A stretch of 64,000 bases of DNA from JANMJD01 sp963847945 (GCA_963847945.1 CAWKBX010000013.1:1-64000), one strand, 5' to 3'; numbered from the stretch's first letter, positions 11,044 to 20,018 are shown. Made by a program: numbers and translations. The notes: generated by a model not told the origin, from the letters alone.

Positions 11044-11359
11044 TATCGCTCAGAAAATCCTTCGGGTGAGAGTAAATCCGCTCCAGGTGGGATTGAGTCA
11101 GGTCGAATGGCTCCTCGCGTCGAAAGAATTGTCAAAAATAATACATCAGGCGTCTATGTGACTACTACTATCGCACGGGTGGGTGGACTGTTTCATTGGG
11201 TAGCAGGCGTGTGTGCACGTGTCGGTCGGTAGCCCTAGGTCTACTGACCTCTTGAGCGCAAGCTGTGATCGGGAACCGCTCTAGGTGAGATAGAGTGCCT
11301 GCAGTTCGCTGAGTACAACTCCATCAACCTCAGAGCGAATTATGGGACAGGAGAAGGTA
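11044..11359. promoter_or_regulatory. Divergent intergenic region between OmpA-like and DivIVA-like genes
   Basis: No gene is seen. The region is locally AT-rich (11128-11165), unlike its surroundings, and should carry promoters for both flanking genes. A TTGACA hexamer is present on the minus strand at about 11128-11134, but no good -10 sits at 17-18 bases. A small inverted repeat AGGTC-TACT-GACCT lies near 11236-11249. The promoters cannot be placed with confidence. Confidence 0.4.
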
Positions 11360-12184
11360 ATGGAAGAACAGGACGAAGTCGTTTCGACACCCTCGGGCCA
11401 GACGTTCCGCCTGGTGCGTCGCGGATACGACCCGGCCGAGGTGCAGGCGTTCGCCTATGCCGTGGTCGAAGAGATCAGCAGCCTGCGTGATCAGAACGCG
11501 ACGCTGACCACTCGTATCGCCGAGGTCGAGTCACGTCCCGCCATCACCACTCCCGCAGTGGTCGATGAGGCCGCGGTCGCCAGCTTCCTCGGTGAGGAGT
11601 CGCTGCGTGTCATGGCCGCCGTGCGAACGGCCGCCGAAGAGATCCGGGCAAAGTCCGACAACGCCGCTGCCAACATGCTCAAGCAGGCCGAAGACGAGGC
11701 CACGGCGACGACGCGCCGAGCAGAGGAACACGCCGCCCGTATTCGTCGTGAGGCTGAAGAGGCCGTGCGTCGAAGCCGTGAAGAGGCCGATGAGTACTCC
11801 GCTCGCGTTCGAGGCCAGTCCGACAGCGCCGGCCATGCGGTGCGCGCCGAAGCACAGGCCTATGCCGAGACGGTCAAGGAGGCCGCCGAGCGCGATGTGG
11901 CGCAGCGCCGAGCAGATGCCGAGTCGCAGGCCAGCTATCTGATCAGCGAGGCCCGCCAGCAGCGTTCCGACATGCTTGCATCGCTTGCGTCGCGCCGCGA
12001 TCGCATCACCGCCGATATCGAACGGTTGATCGCCAGCCGCCGCGTACTGCTCGAGGCGCTCGATCGGGTGCGCATGCACGCCGACGAGGCCCACGCTGCG
12101 TTCACCGTCGTCGATGTCGACGGCATCGAAGCGTCGTCACGATTGGCCCTGGAAGTCCCCGAGTTGTCGTCGATCGACGCCTGA
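11360..12184 (+). CDS. DivIVA-like coiled-coil protein
   Basis: The N-terminal ~60 residues (SGQTFRLVRRGYDPAEVQAFAY) match the DivIVA domain pattern F-x-x-x-R-R-G-Y-D-x-x-E-V, which binds curved membrane at poles and septa. A long Ala/Glu/Arg-rich coiled coil fills the rest, and the length is 274 residues. ATG 11360 is preferred over ATG 11342 because AGGAG at 11349-11353 sits six bases ahead of it. Relatives include Wag31/DivIVA, which organises polar wall growth in actinobacteria, but no clear partner genes are adjacent. It could instead be a SepF- or ATP-synthase-b-like coiled coil, though the N-terminal motif argues for DivIVA. Confidence 0.75.
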   Translation: MEEQDEVVSTPSGQTFRLVRRGYDPAEVQAFAYAVVEEISSLRDQNATLTTRIAEVESRPAITTPAVVDEAAVASFLGEESLRVMAAVRTAAEEIRAKSDNAAANMLKQAEDEATATTRRAEEHAARIRREAEEAVRRSREEADEYSARVRGQSDSAGHAVRAEAQAYAETVKEAAERDVAQRRADAESQASYLISEARQQRSDMLASLASRRDRITADIERLIASRRVLLEALDRVRMHADEAHAAFTVVDVDGIEASSRLALEVPELSSIDA

Positions 12185-12211
12185 TTACCCCACGATCAAC
12201 AAGTCCCCCCG

Positions 12212-12269
12212 TCGACGGAGTTACTCCGTCGAATCATTCGCCGGCTGGTGCCTCACCAGCCGGCGAATG
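12212..12269. terminator. Two adjacent perfect hairpins between convergent genes
   Basis: TCGACGGAG-TTA-CTCCGTCGA (12212-12232) spans the murJ stop codon. Immediately beyond is a 16-bp perfect stem with a 3-base loop, arms 12235-12250 and 12254-12269, inside the last murJ codons. Together they probably terminate transcripts from both the DivIVA-like gene and murJ. No long U-tract follows on either strand, so they are best read as strong structured terminators of the actinobacterial type. Confidence 0.65.
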
Positions 12270-13840
12270 TCGTTCATGTCCGGGCCGAGCAGGTGCAGCG
12301 TGGCGGAGAAAACCCCGAGCCCGACGACACCTCCGACGGCCACCCGGATCGCCGCGCCGATGCCGGCGTCGGCGTTGCTGAAGCGGGCGGCGATCCAGGC
12401 CGACTCGCCGGCGATCACCGAGGCCAGCGTCATACGTCCGAGGCTGGCCAAGACCCGCCGGGCCGAGAACCCTGGCACCTTGTAGGCCAGGATCTGGAGT
12501 GCCCACAGCGCCGTGAGTACGTAGGCGAGACCGAAGGCCAGGCCGAGGCCGAGTAGGCCGCTGCGACCCACCAGCAGCACCGCCAGCCCGATGTTGAGGG
12601 CGCATTCCACCAGATTGATCACAAACGGTGTACGGGCGTCCCCATGGGCGTAGAAGCCCCGCAGCACGAAGAGATAGATCGAGAAACCGGCGAGACCGAC
12701 GGCGAAGCCACCCAAGGCCCGGGAGACCTCCAGGGCAGCGGGTGCGGTCATCGCTCCGTGCTGCAGCAATGCGCCGACGATCGGGCGACGCAGGGTGAAC
12801 ATCACGGCTGCGGCGGGAATCGTGAGCAGACCGATCGTGCGGATGCCGATCTCGGTGCGCTCGATGAACCCCTGGCGATCGCGGCGCTTCACCCGTCGGA
12901 CGAGCTCGGGGACGAAGGTCGTCGTGATCGACATCGCCAACAGTCCGTGCGGTAGCTGGAAGACGGTGAACGCCCGGGTGTAGGCGACCTGACGACCACT
13001 CCCCGGCGAGGCGAGGTTCTTGATGACGATGGCCGTCATGACGTTGGCCGCCGCGTAGCCGAATGTCCAACCCGAGAGCCGCAACATTTGGCGTACGGCG
13101 GGATGGTTGAACTGCGGGCGCAGCGAGACGCGGACCCCGGTCCGGCGGACCGCCGGATACATCGACAGCGCCATCAACGCAATGCCGATGGTCGCCCCCA
13201 GGCCCAGATTGCGGCGCAACCCGGCATCACCCAAGGCCTGGACGAACGGGTCGCCGGGCTTCAGCTCGGCTTGGACGACCAGCAGCATGACGATCGTGAC
13301 GATGTTGGCCAGCACCGGGCTCCACGCCGCGGCGAAGAACCGTTGGTGAGACGCCAACACCGCACCCCACAGGGCGCTCAGACCGTAGAAGAAGATCTGA
13401 ACGAGGAAGATGCGGGCCAGCGCCGAGCCGAGCCAGCGGAAGTTGTCGGCATCGACACCGGCGACGACGTCGAGCGACTGCAGGTGAAAGATGAGCGGAG
13501 CGGCGAGCACGGCCACCGCCGTCAGCCCGACCAGGACGACGAGCATCGTGGTGATCACCGCTGAGGTCGCCTCGTGGTCGTCGTCCTCGCGATGGCGGGT
13601 GAACAACGGCACGAGCGACGCCGACAGAACGCCGCCGAGCAGCAGCTCGTAGACCGCGTTCGGCGAGTTATTGGCGCTTTCATAGGCGTCGGCCAGCGCG
13701 GCCTGCCCGAGGACTGCGGCGAGAGCGTAGACCCTGAGGAACCCGGTGATCCGGGACAGCGCAGTGCCGGCGGCAACGACCAGATTGGATCTCAGCAGCC
13801 CTCCGGGGGCGCGTTCATCGGCCACCGGCTGCTCGGTCAA
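12221..13840 (-). CDS. murJ: Lipid II flippase MurJ (MviN)
   Basis: Polytopic membrane protein of the MOP superfamily that flips lipid II for peptidoglycan synthesis. The 539 residues match the family length and about 14 hydrophobic segments can be followed. Early signatures are AAGTALSRITGFLRVYALA, the AYESANNSPNAVYELLLGG loop and SASLVPLFT, and later QLPHGLLAMSITTTFVPEL. TTG 13840 (TEQPVADERAPGG) is chosen because it lies five bases past the upstream stop. The open frame continues upstream only as a shadow of that gene. Overlap-like spacing suggests translational coupling to the coiled-coil membrane gene. It lacks the long C-terminal pseudokinase extension seen in mycobacterial MviN. Confidence 0.9.
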   Translation of the reverse strand: MTEQPVADERAPGGLLRSNLVVAAGTALSRITGFLRVYALAAVLGQAALADAYESANNSPNAVYELLLGGVLSASLVPLFTRHREDDDHEATSAVITTMLVVLVGLTAVAVLAAPLIFHLQSLDVVAGVDADNFRWLGSALARIFLVQIFFYGLSALWGAVLASHQRFFAAAWSPVLANIVTIVMLLVVQAELKPGDPFVQALGDAGLRRNLGLGATIGIALMALSMYPAVRRTGVRVSLRPQFNHPAVRQMLRLSGWTFGYAAANVMTAIVIKNLASPGSGRQVAYTRAFTVFQLPHGLLAMSITTTFVPELVRRVKRRDRQGFIERTEIGIRTIGLLTIPAAAVMFTLRRPIVGALLQHGAMTAPAALEVSRALGGFAVGLAGFSIYLFVLRGFYAHGDARTPFVINLVECALNIGLAVLLVGRSGLLGLGLAFGLAYVLTALWALQILAYKVPGFSARRVLASLGRMTLASVIAGESAWIAARFSNADAGIGAAIRVAVGGVVGLGVFSATLHLLGPDMNDIRRLVRHQPANDSTE

Positions 13841-13844
13841 CGAC

Positions 13845-14675
13845 TCAGGCCGACGGTGGCCAGGTGCGCGCCTCGGGCTCGGGCATTCCGCTCGGCAAGG
13901 GGGTCGGCGCCGCGGTTGTGGAGCCAATTTCGCCGTCGGCGGCGCGGTCGGTGTCTTCCAACGCTTGGCGCAACGCCTCGAGGTCGTTGACGATGTCGTC
14001 GACATCTCCCGACAACGCGCCGGAATCGGCTGAACCGACCGACACCTCGACGGCCCGGGCGACCAGTTCGTCGAGACGGGCATCGAGCAGGCGGAGTCGA
14101 TCGCGAGCGTCGGTGGAGACCGCCTGCATCCGCTCGGCAGACTGTACCTGCGCCTCGAGCGAACGAATCGTGGACTCGAGCGATGGGGAGGTGCCACGCT
14201 CGCGTTGTTGACGCCGGGCCTCGCCGAGTTCGAGCTGGGCCTCGGCCGTGCGCAACTGGCGCTGGGCCTCGTCGATCGTGTCACCACGGGTGGCGATGCG
14301 CCAGCAGTCGGCGATGCCATCGTCGAGGCGGGTCCCCAGCTCGGTCAAGCGATCTCGAATCGGGCCTGGCGTCGTCGAGTCGACGACCCGGTCATATCGC
14401 AGCTTGGAGCCTTGAGCGGCCTGGACGTAGCCCCGCCAGGGCTCGGAGAGGGCGAAGGCGTCGACTCGCCCGGCCGCCGGGGTGGAGTTGCGGGGAATCG
14501 CCATGCCGACGCGGGCGGCCCAGGCGATGACTCCGACTCCGAGCGCCCCGACGAGCGGGAGTTTGCCGAGAATCCCGGCCGCCGTTGCCCCGCCGAACAG
14601 CAGTATCCCGAGCGGCGACATCAGCGCCCGGGCGACCACCGGGGTGAGAAACCGGTCCTTCAAACTCCGGCGCAT
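13845..14675 (-). CDS. Membrane-anchored coiled-coil protein of unknown function
   Basis: A protein of 276 residues that I do not recognise. A basic N-terminus precedes two hydrophobic stretches (about residues 17-35 and 37-56: SPLGILLFGGATAAGILG, VGALGVGVIAWAARVGMAI). Most of the rest is helical and heptad-like (residues 110-230, rich in RLTELG, AQLELGEARRQQ and DARLDELVARAVEV), with a Pro-rich tail. Its ATG overlaps the stop region of the VWA lipoprotein gene (shared base 14675), so it is co-translated with the AAA/SBP/VWA genes. A structural or adaptor role at the membrane for that group is inferred only from context. Confidence 0.7.
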   Translation of the reverse strand: MRRSLKDRFLTPVVARALMSPLGILLFGGATAAGILGKLPLVGALGVGVIAWAARVGMAIPRNSTPAAGRVDAFALSEPWRGYVQAAQGSKLRYDRVVDSTTPGPIRDRLTELGTRLDDGIADCWRIATRGDTIDEAQRQLRTAEAQLELGEARRQQRERGTSPSLESTIRSLEAQVQSAERMQAVSTDARDRLRLLDARLDELVARAVEVSVGSADSGALSGDVDDIVNDLEALRQALEDTDRAADGEIGSTTAAPTPLPSGMPEPEARTWPPSA

Positions 14676-16519
14676 CAGAAGTTGGACACCACGGCGGTGA
14701 GGACCTGATTGATGGTCTTGGGGTTGGTGGCGTCGTAGGCGGCGGCATTGGTGGCCTCGGCGATGCGCTTGAGGGTCGCTTTGTCTGCTCCGTCGCCATA
14801 CGAGATGGTGAAGACGCGCACCGGAGTCGAGCCACCGCCCTCGGTTCCCGAGCGCAGCGAGCCGATCAGCGCGGCCAACTGATCCTGATCGTCGGCGGTC
14901 TCGCCATCGTCGTTAACGCCATCGGTGAGAAAGACGACAGCGTTGATCTTTGCCGGGTCGTAGCTGGCTTTCATCGCGTCATGGGCGGCCTGTGAGACGC
15001 TGTAGAGCGGAGTGCCATTCGTCGGGAAGAGGCCCGAGATGATGCTCTGCATCTTCTCGCGTTGGTCGCCGATACGGGCAACAGGGAGGAGTTCCAGGTA
15101 TTCCTGATCTGCAGCGGGCCCGAGGTCGGTGGAGAACTCCCACAGCCCGACCTCGTCGTCGTCCTTGAACAGGTTGAGCGCGGAACTGGCGGCCTGCTGA
15201 GCCAGTTCAAGCTTGGTGGTGCTCCCCCCCGCCGAGTCGCCCATCGAGCCCGACACGTCGAGCACCAGCAGCACTCGGGCGGCCTTCCGATCGTTCGCCC
15301 AGGCATCGAGCACGCCGGTGAGCACACTCGGGCTCGGCACCTCGAGTTCGGCCTGCGGCTGGTTCGGATCGACCCCGTTGGCGGTGGCAATCGGGGCCCC
15401 GACGGCGACCTGCGGGTTGCCGGGCCGGAATCCGAAGCTGAGCACCTTGGTCTGATTCTCGGGCCGTTGCACGAACGTCTCGAACGCCGTGGCCGCCGTC
15501 TGCTCCTCGGGGGTGACCCAGTCGGCGTTGAGAATGAAGAACGGATTGTCGGAGAACAGCGTGCCCTCGGACGGGTAGATCGCTACCAACGGCACCTTCG
15601 GCGGCCGAGGCTCCTCGCCCGGGTCGATGACGCCGTCGGGGTTGCCGGCGTTGTAGTCGATGACCGACTTCTCTTCGATGGCCACCGCACTTGCGTATGT
15701 CAACGCCGTCCCGCGGGTGTCGGCGCGGAACCAGTTGTTCAGGAAGGTCATGGTGATATCGCCGTAGTGCACGACTGATGACTCGACGTTGCCGACGAAC
15801 TCGCGCACGTCGGCCCGAGCCAAGTCTTCCCTGGTCAGCCCGTTGGTCTTGCCGGTTGCCGCGTAGTACTCGGCGATCGTGAAGTTGAGACCGCTCGTGG
15901 AAAAGTTGGGGTTCGTCTTGCCGAGGCGGAACGGGCCCCACTCGGGATGGCCGAACGCCGCCCAGCCCTCGGTGCTGTTGGCCAGCTTGGCGATGTCGGC
16001 AAACCCGACGGGCTTGGCGGGGTAGCCCAGCGCGTCGGCCATCGGCTTGGGCATGGCGATGACAAGCGGCGTCAACATGAACGGCGTGCCGGTGCCGGTG
16101 ATTGCCTTCTTGCTGCGTTCGTTGACGATGCCGCCCCAACCGCTGGCGGCTGGCGACCAGACCACGGGTTGGGGGCCGTTCGTGGCGGGGTCGGGCCAAC
16201 CCTCGATGAGGAGCGCGGCGGCCGCCCCTGAGGCCATCTTGGCGATCTTGACAAAGGCGCATCCGGAAGCCAGCTTGGCGTCGTCGGAGCCGTTGAAATT
16301 GTTGGCCAACTCGGTGAGTACGGCGATCTTCTCGGAGCTGACAGCCATGTCGACAACCGTGCAGTCGCCCGAGTCGCCCCCATTGCCGCCGAGATCGGGC
16401 GAGTTGATCGAGACGTCGGGCGAACCGCCACCGACCTTTGAACCGCCGGCCGAGCACGCGGCGAGCGCGGTGACGAGACCGCCTACCACGAGAAGGGAGA
16501 GGAAACGGTGGTATCTCAC
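14675..16519 (-). CDS. Lipoprotein with substrate-binding-like and VWA domains
   Basis: GTG 16519 overlaps the previous stop as GTGA. The signal sequence ends in a lipobox ALAAC (Cys about residue 23), so the mature protein is a lipoprotein. Residues ~50-400 resemble periplasmic substrate-binding proteins (VVWSPAASGWGGIVN, GFADIAKLANSTEGWAAFGH, EGTLFSDNPFFILNADW). Residues ~415-600 are a von Willebrand A domain with an intact MIDAS DVSGSMG near residue 421 and a later FLTDGVND. Length is 614. SBP-VWA proteins occur in actinobacterial gene clusters with AAA ATPases and tellurium-resistance-type domains. Its ligand is unknown. Confidence 0.82.
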   Translation of the reverse strand: MRYHRFLSLLVVGGLVTALAACSAGGSKVGGGSPDVSINSPDLGGNGGDSGDCTVVDMAVSSEKIAVLTELANNFNGSDDAKLASGCAFVKIAKMASGAAAALLIEGWPDPATNGPQPVVWSPAASGWGGIVNERSKKAITGTGTPFMLTPLVIAMPKPMADALGYPAKPVGFADIAKLANSTEGWAAFGHPEWGPFRLGKTNPNFSTSGLNFTIAEYYAATGKTNGLTREDLARADVREFVGNVESSVVHYGDITMTFLNNWFRADTRGTALTYASAVAIEEKSVIDYNAGNPDGVIDPGEEPRPPKVPLVAIYPSEGTLFSDNPFFILNADWVTPEEQTAATAFETFVQRPENQTKVLSFGFRPGNPQVAVGAPIATANGVDPNQPQAELEVPSPSVLTGVLDAWANDRKAARVLLVLDVSGSMGDSAGGSTTKLELAQQAASSALNLFKDDDEVGLWEFSTDLGPAADQEYLELLPVARIGDQREKMQSIISGLFPTNGTPLYSVSQAAHDAMKASYDPAKINAVVFLTDGVNDDGETADDQDQLAALIGSLRSGTEGGGSTPVRVFTISYGDGADKATLKRIAEATNAAAYDATNPKTINQVLTAVVSNF

Positions 16520-17505
16520 AACAGGTTGCTCCAGTTGTCCCGCAGGGTGCGTAGCACTCCTGATGACGGCAAGGCGAGGTCCTCGGGGTTGACCGGGTCC
16601 CAGGTGGCCTCGATCAGCGCGGCGCGCATGACGTTGATGATCTCGTCGGAAATGGTGACGTCGGGTAGGGCCGCGGCGATGGCGGCTGCGCTTTGGCCCG
16701 TGAACGTCGTCGACAGAGACGGAAGCTGGGCGGAGGCCCGCTGAGCCAGTTCGGCGTGGGTCGTGCCGACGACGCTGACGAGCTTGCGGGTCAACATGGC
16801 ATCGAGCGGTGACGACATTCCGAACACATTCTTGGGAATCGAACTTTCCAGCCGGTTGAACCAGAGTCCGAACTCCAGGTCGCCGTTGATCCCGGCCTGG
16901 TTCATGTCGACCGCGCCGTAGTAGCTGACTGCGGCGGAGCCGAGCATCAACAACCCGACGGCCGACCGGCTCGGGTCGGCGTGCCCGGGGATCAGGCGCC
17001 CCCAGGCCCCGTCGCCACCGATTTCGGCCCACGCCTTGCCGGCGTTGGTGCCGATGCACTTCCAGCTGTTGTCACCCCCGCACAGTTCACCGAATGCCAC
17101 GGCGCGCTCAACTGGGGTGACCAACAGCAGTTGCGACGAGGCGAGGGCCGTCGCCGGCTGCGCATAGTACGACTGGTTCGTCGCCGGATTGACGGCCATC
17201 CCGTTGATCCGCTCGAACGTGACCCAGATCGACGGGATGTCGCCCGACTCGATGCGACCGAGGGTGTCGGCATAGGACTCGACCGTCGTTGCCGCACCTG
17301 CGCCCCGAGCGGCGTCGCACGCCGCGGCGAGTTCGGTGATGCAGACGATGCGGGTGGATTGCGGTGCCGTGGGTTGGGCCGGGTCGGAGGTGCCGGGGAC
17401 AACTGGGGAGGCCGCCGAGCCGTCGTCGAGGGAGCGGCGGAGCGCGACGGCACCGATGATCAGCGCAACAGCTGCAATCAGGGCGGCGAGGCGCTTGGCG
17501 ACCAT
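16516..17505 (-). CDS. Substrate-binding-like secreted protein
   Basis: 329 residues with an N-terminal TM or uncleaved signal (AALIAAVALIIGAVAL) and a Pro/Ser-rich linker. The rest is an extracytoplasmic region with the look of a type-2 periplasmic-binding fold (IVCITELAAACDAA, IPSIWVTFERINGM, LLLVTPVERAVAFGELCG). Unlike its neighbour it has no VWA domain and no lipobox. The GTG of the VWA lipoprotein overlaps its stop by four bases. It probably works with that lipoprotein as a sensor or scaffold pair outside the cell. The function is inferred from context only. Confidence 0.7.
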   Translation of the reverse strand: MVAKRLAALIAAVALIIGAVALRRSLDDGSAASPVVPGTSDPAQPTAPQSTRIVCITELAAACDAARGAGAATTVESYADTLGRIESGDIPSIWVTFERINGMAVNPATNQSYYAQPATALASSQLLLVTPVERAVAFGELCGGDNSWKCIGTNAGKAWAEIGGDGAWGRLIPGHADPSRSAVGLLMLGSAAVSYYGAVDMNQAGINGDLEFGLWFNRLESSIPKNVFGMSSPLDAMLTRKLVSVVGTTHAELAQRASAQLPSLSTTFTGQSAAAIAAALPDVTISDEIINVMRAALIEATWDPVNPEDLALPSSGVLRTLRDNWSNLL

Positions 17506-17526
17506 GGTGAACCCAGCGTAGAGGCC

Positions 17527-18975
17527 TCAGGCCTCGTTGCCGATGATGTCTTTCGCGACGAAGGTGGTGAGCTGCTCGGCGTCGGGCTCGTCGAGGGCCG
17601 CGACCCGCTCGGCCTGACGGGCGACCGCCTCCTCAAAGAGGTTTCGGACGTACCGGGCGTTGCCGAATCCGCGGTCTCGGGGCTCGCTGGCGATCATCGC
17701 CTGCACGACGGCCAAGGCCCCGTCGGAGGCGGTGTACTCGTGCTTCGCGCCCAGTTTGACGAAGATCTCGACGAGCTCGTCGACCGTGTAATCGGCGAAG
17801 TGCAGGGTGCGCGTGAAGCGCGACTTGAGGCCGGGGTTGGCGTCGATGAACGTCGTCATCTCGGTCGGGTACCCGGCGGCAATGACGGCCAGATCGTCGC
17901 GATGGTCCTCCATGAACTTGACGACGGTGTCGATCGCCTCGCGGCCGAAGTCGTTGTCGCCGCCGCGGGCGAGCGCATATGCCTCGTCGATCAACAGCGT
18001 GCCGCCCAGGGCGGCCTCGAGCACGGCCAGCGTCTTGGCCGCGGTCTGACCGACGAATCCGGCGACGAGCGCCGAGCGGTCGGTCTCGACAAGATGGCCG
18101 GTGGTAACGACCCCCAGGGCACGGTAGATCTGGCTGAGCAGCCGGGCGACGGTCGTCTTGCCGGTGCCCGGATTGCCGGTGAACACCAGATGATGGCTGG
18201 TTTCGTAGACGGCCAAACCCTTGGCCGCCCGCATCCGTTGGACCTGCAACATGCTGGTCAGACGGCGGACCTCGGTCTTGACCACCTGCAGGCCGACCAA
18301 CTCGTCGAGTTCGGCGAGCAACTCCTCGATCGTGCGGGTTGGCGGCGGTGCCGTGGCCGAGGGCGGCGCCGACCCGTCGGCGGTGGCCGCGGCGGTGGGT
18401 GTGTCGACTCGCCCGGGCTTCGGGGATGTCGGAGTCGCCGGGGGAGGGGTGGCCGACCCGGGAGTACCTGGTCCGGGAGTTCCCGGCCGGGGGGTACCTG
18501 CGGCGTCCATCGCGGCGAGCATCGTCGATCGGAACCGGTCGATTCCGGCGATCTCGTCGGCCGTCGGAACCAGATCGACGGCGGCGACGGCATGGGCGAG
18601 CCGCAATGCCCGGCTGTAGTAGTCGTGCGATCGGCGTCGGCCATCGCGTCGATCGGCGCGGATCAACAGATCGAGCAACGGCGAGACGATTGCCAACCAC
18701 TCAGCCTTGCCGTTGGTGATGCGGGCCTCGCGTAACCGATTGGGCGGCTCGACGATCGGCGGGTTCAATCGATGCCCGACGCCATCGACATATGCCCAGA
18801 GTTCGGCATCGGTCGCTCGGCCATCGGTGTCGATCACGGCGGCAACGAGATTCGCCGCGTCGGCGAGCGCGTCGGGCGTGTGGGCATCGGTGCCGCGCTT
18901 GGACATCTCGCCGAGGTGCTCGGCACACGATGTCACGAACGCGTCAACTTCGGCCTTGATCGCAGATCGCTCCAT
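17527..18975 (-). CDS. TerB-like domain / CbxX-type AAA+ ATPase
   Basis: 482 residues. The N-terminal ~150 residues look like a TerB-type helical domain (ANLVAAVIDTDGRATDAEL is the DxDGxxxxxE-like hallmark), followed by a Pro/Thr/Gly-rich linker (residues ~160-205). The C-terminal half is an AAA+ module of the CbbX/EccA class: Walker A GNPGTGKT near residue 266, Walker B TLLIDEAYAL near 325, sensor AVIAAGYPTEM, and GLKSRFTRTLHFADY. Such ATPases remodel partner proteins. It heads the minus operon (22 bases to the next gene). TerB plus VWA partners recall Ter-type stress and membrane-monitoring systems, a family-level parallel rather than proof of function. Confidence 0.8.
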   Translation of the reverse strand: MERSAIKAEVDAFVTSCAEHLGEMSKRGTDAHTPDALADAANLVAAVIDTDGRATDAELWAYVDGVGHRLNPPIVEPPNRLREARITNGKAEWLAIVSPLLDLLIRADRRDGRRRSHDYYSRALRLAHAVAAVDLVPTADEIAGIDRFRSTMLAAMDAAGTPRPGTPGPGTPGSATPPPATPTSPKPGRVDTPTAAATADGSAPPSATAPPPTRTIEELLAELDELVGLQVVKTEVRRLTSMLQVQRMRAAKGLAVYETSHHLVFTGNPGTGKTTVARLLSQIYRALGVVTTGHLVETDRSALVAGFVGQTAAKTLAVLEAALGGTLLIDEAYALARGGDNDFGREAIDTVVKFMEDHRDDLAVIAAGYPTEMTTFIDANPGLKSRFTRTLHFADYTVDELVEIFVKLGAKHEYTASDGALAVVQAMIASEPRDRGFGNARYVRNLFEEAVARQAERVAALDEPDAEQLTTFVAKDIIGNEA

Positions 18976-19025
18976 ATGTCCTGGAAAGGTACAACGCCCA
19001 AGCCGTCAGCCGGTGGGTAATCCGA

Positions 19026-19056
19026 TTGACCCTCGGGTCAAGGTGGCCAGTATGGT
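19026..19056 (+). promoter_or_regulatory. Palindromic operator/promoter, probably leaderless, for the MoxR gene
   Basis: TTGACCC-TC-GGGTCAA (19026-19041) is a perfect inverted repeat whose left arm doubles as a -35-like TTGACC. TATGGT at 19051-19056 would be the -10, 19 bases on. The ATG at 19064 lies only seven bases after the -10, so the mRNA would be leaderless. A repressor on the palindrome could also affect the divergent AAA operon starting at 18975. Confidence 0.5.
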
Positions 19057-19063
19057 GGGCTGA

Positions 19064-19933
19064 ATGGGTGAGCAATTCGACTCCGTGCAGGCCGTTCGAG
19101 ACGGGCTGAAGCGCGAGAACTATCTGGCTGACGATGGCATCGCCGGCGTGGTCTACCTGGCCGAACGGCTGGGCAAGCCGGTTTTGGTCGAAGGGCCGGC
19201 CGGTACCGGCAAGACACAGTTGGCCAAGAGCGTCGCCGACCTACTCGGGGCGCGGTTGATCCGCCTGCAGTGCTACGAGGGCCTCGACGAGTCCAAGGCA
19301 CTGTACGAGTGGAACTACAAGAAGCAGCTCCTGCGTATTCAGGCCGACAAGAACTCAGACGCCTGGTCCGATGTGCACGACGACATCTTCTCCGAGGAGT
19401 TCCTGCTCACCCGACCCCTGCTCGAGGCGATTCGCTCGCACGAACCAGTGGTGTTGCTGATCGATGAAGTCGATCGCGTCGAGGTCGAGACCGAGGCCCT
19501 GCTGCTTGAGGTTCTTTCGGAGTATCAGGTATCGATCCCCGAGCTGGGCACGATTACTGCCAACCAGATCCCGTTGGTGTTCCTCACCTCGAACAACACC
19601 CGGGAGCTGTCCGAGGCGTTGAAGCGCCGCTGTCTGTACTTGCACGTCGACTACCCGTCGATGGAGCGCGAGAAGGAGATCGTGCTGACCAAGGTTCCAG
19701 GTTTGTCCGAGAACCTGGCCGACCAGATCGCCCGCATCGTCCGCTCGATCCGTCAGCTCGATCTGAAGAAGGCCCCGTCGGTCTCCGAAACGATCGACTG
19801 GGCCCGCACGCTGGTGCTGCTCGGCATCGAACACATCGACGCGCAGCAGGCCAAAGAGACGCTGCACATCCTGCTCAAGTACCAGACCGACATTGCCAAG
19901 GCCGCCAAAGAACTCTCCGTAGACAAACCGTAA
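19064..19933 (+). CDS. MoxR-type AAA+ ATPase
   Basis: 289 residues. Walker A GPAGTGKT at about residues 44-51, Walker B VVLLIDEVDR near 130, sensor VFLTSNNTRELSEALKRRCL. MoxR ATPases usually act as chaperones that insert cofactors or assemble complexes together with a VWA-domain protein, and such a protein (CoxE-like) is the next gene, 86 bases downstream. The CoxD/CoxE pair of CO dehydrogenase loci is the closest known arrangement, but no molybdenum hydroxylase genes lie nearby, so the client is unknown. The ATG appears leaderless. Confidence 0.88.
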   Translation: MGEQFDSVQAVRDGLKRENYLADDGIAGVVYLAERLGKPVLVEGPAGTGKTQLAKSVADLLGARLIRLQCYEGLDESKALYEWNYKKQLLRIQADKNSDAWSDVHDDIFSEEFLLTRPLLEAIRSHEPVVLLIDEVDRVEVETEALLLEVLSEYQVSIPELGTITANQIPLVFLTSNNTRELSEALKRRCLYLHVDYPSMEREKEIVLTKVPGLSENLADQIARIVRSIRQLDLKKAPSVSETIDWARTLVLLGIEHIDAQQAKETLHILLKYQTDIAKAAKELSVDKP

Positions 19934-20018
19934 TGTCTCGGTTCGCCTGCGGCTCGCCTGCCGTGCCGATCCCTCCGCTGACGCTCCGGCATCAGCCGAT
20001 GCTCAAGGTTGGTGCCGA

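Noticed and set aside
12234..13070. Long open frame overlapping murJ in another minus-strand frame
   Set aside because: Arg/Pro-rich composition and low-quality motifs; the murJ frame has clear TM segments and family motifs, so this is a GC-rich shadow.
16981..18735. 584-residue plus-strand open frame over the AAA ATPase genes
   Set aside because: Its protein is Gly/Arg/Asp-rich and antisense to a gene with perfect Walker motifs; it is a frame shadow typical of high-GC DNA.
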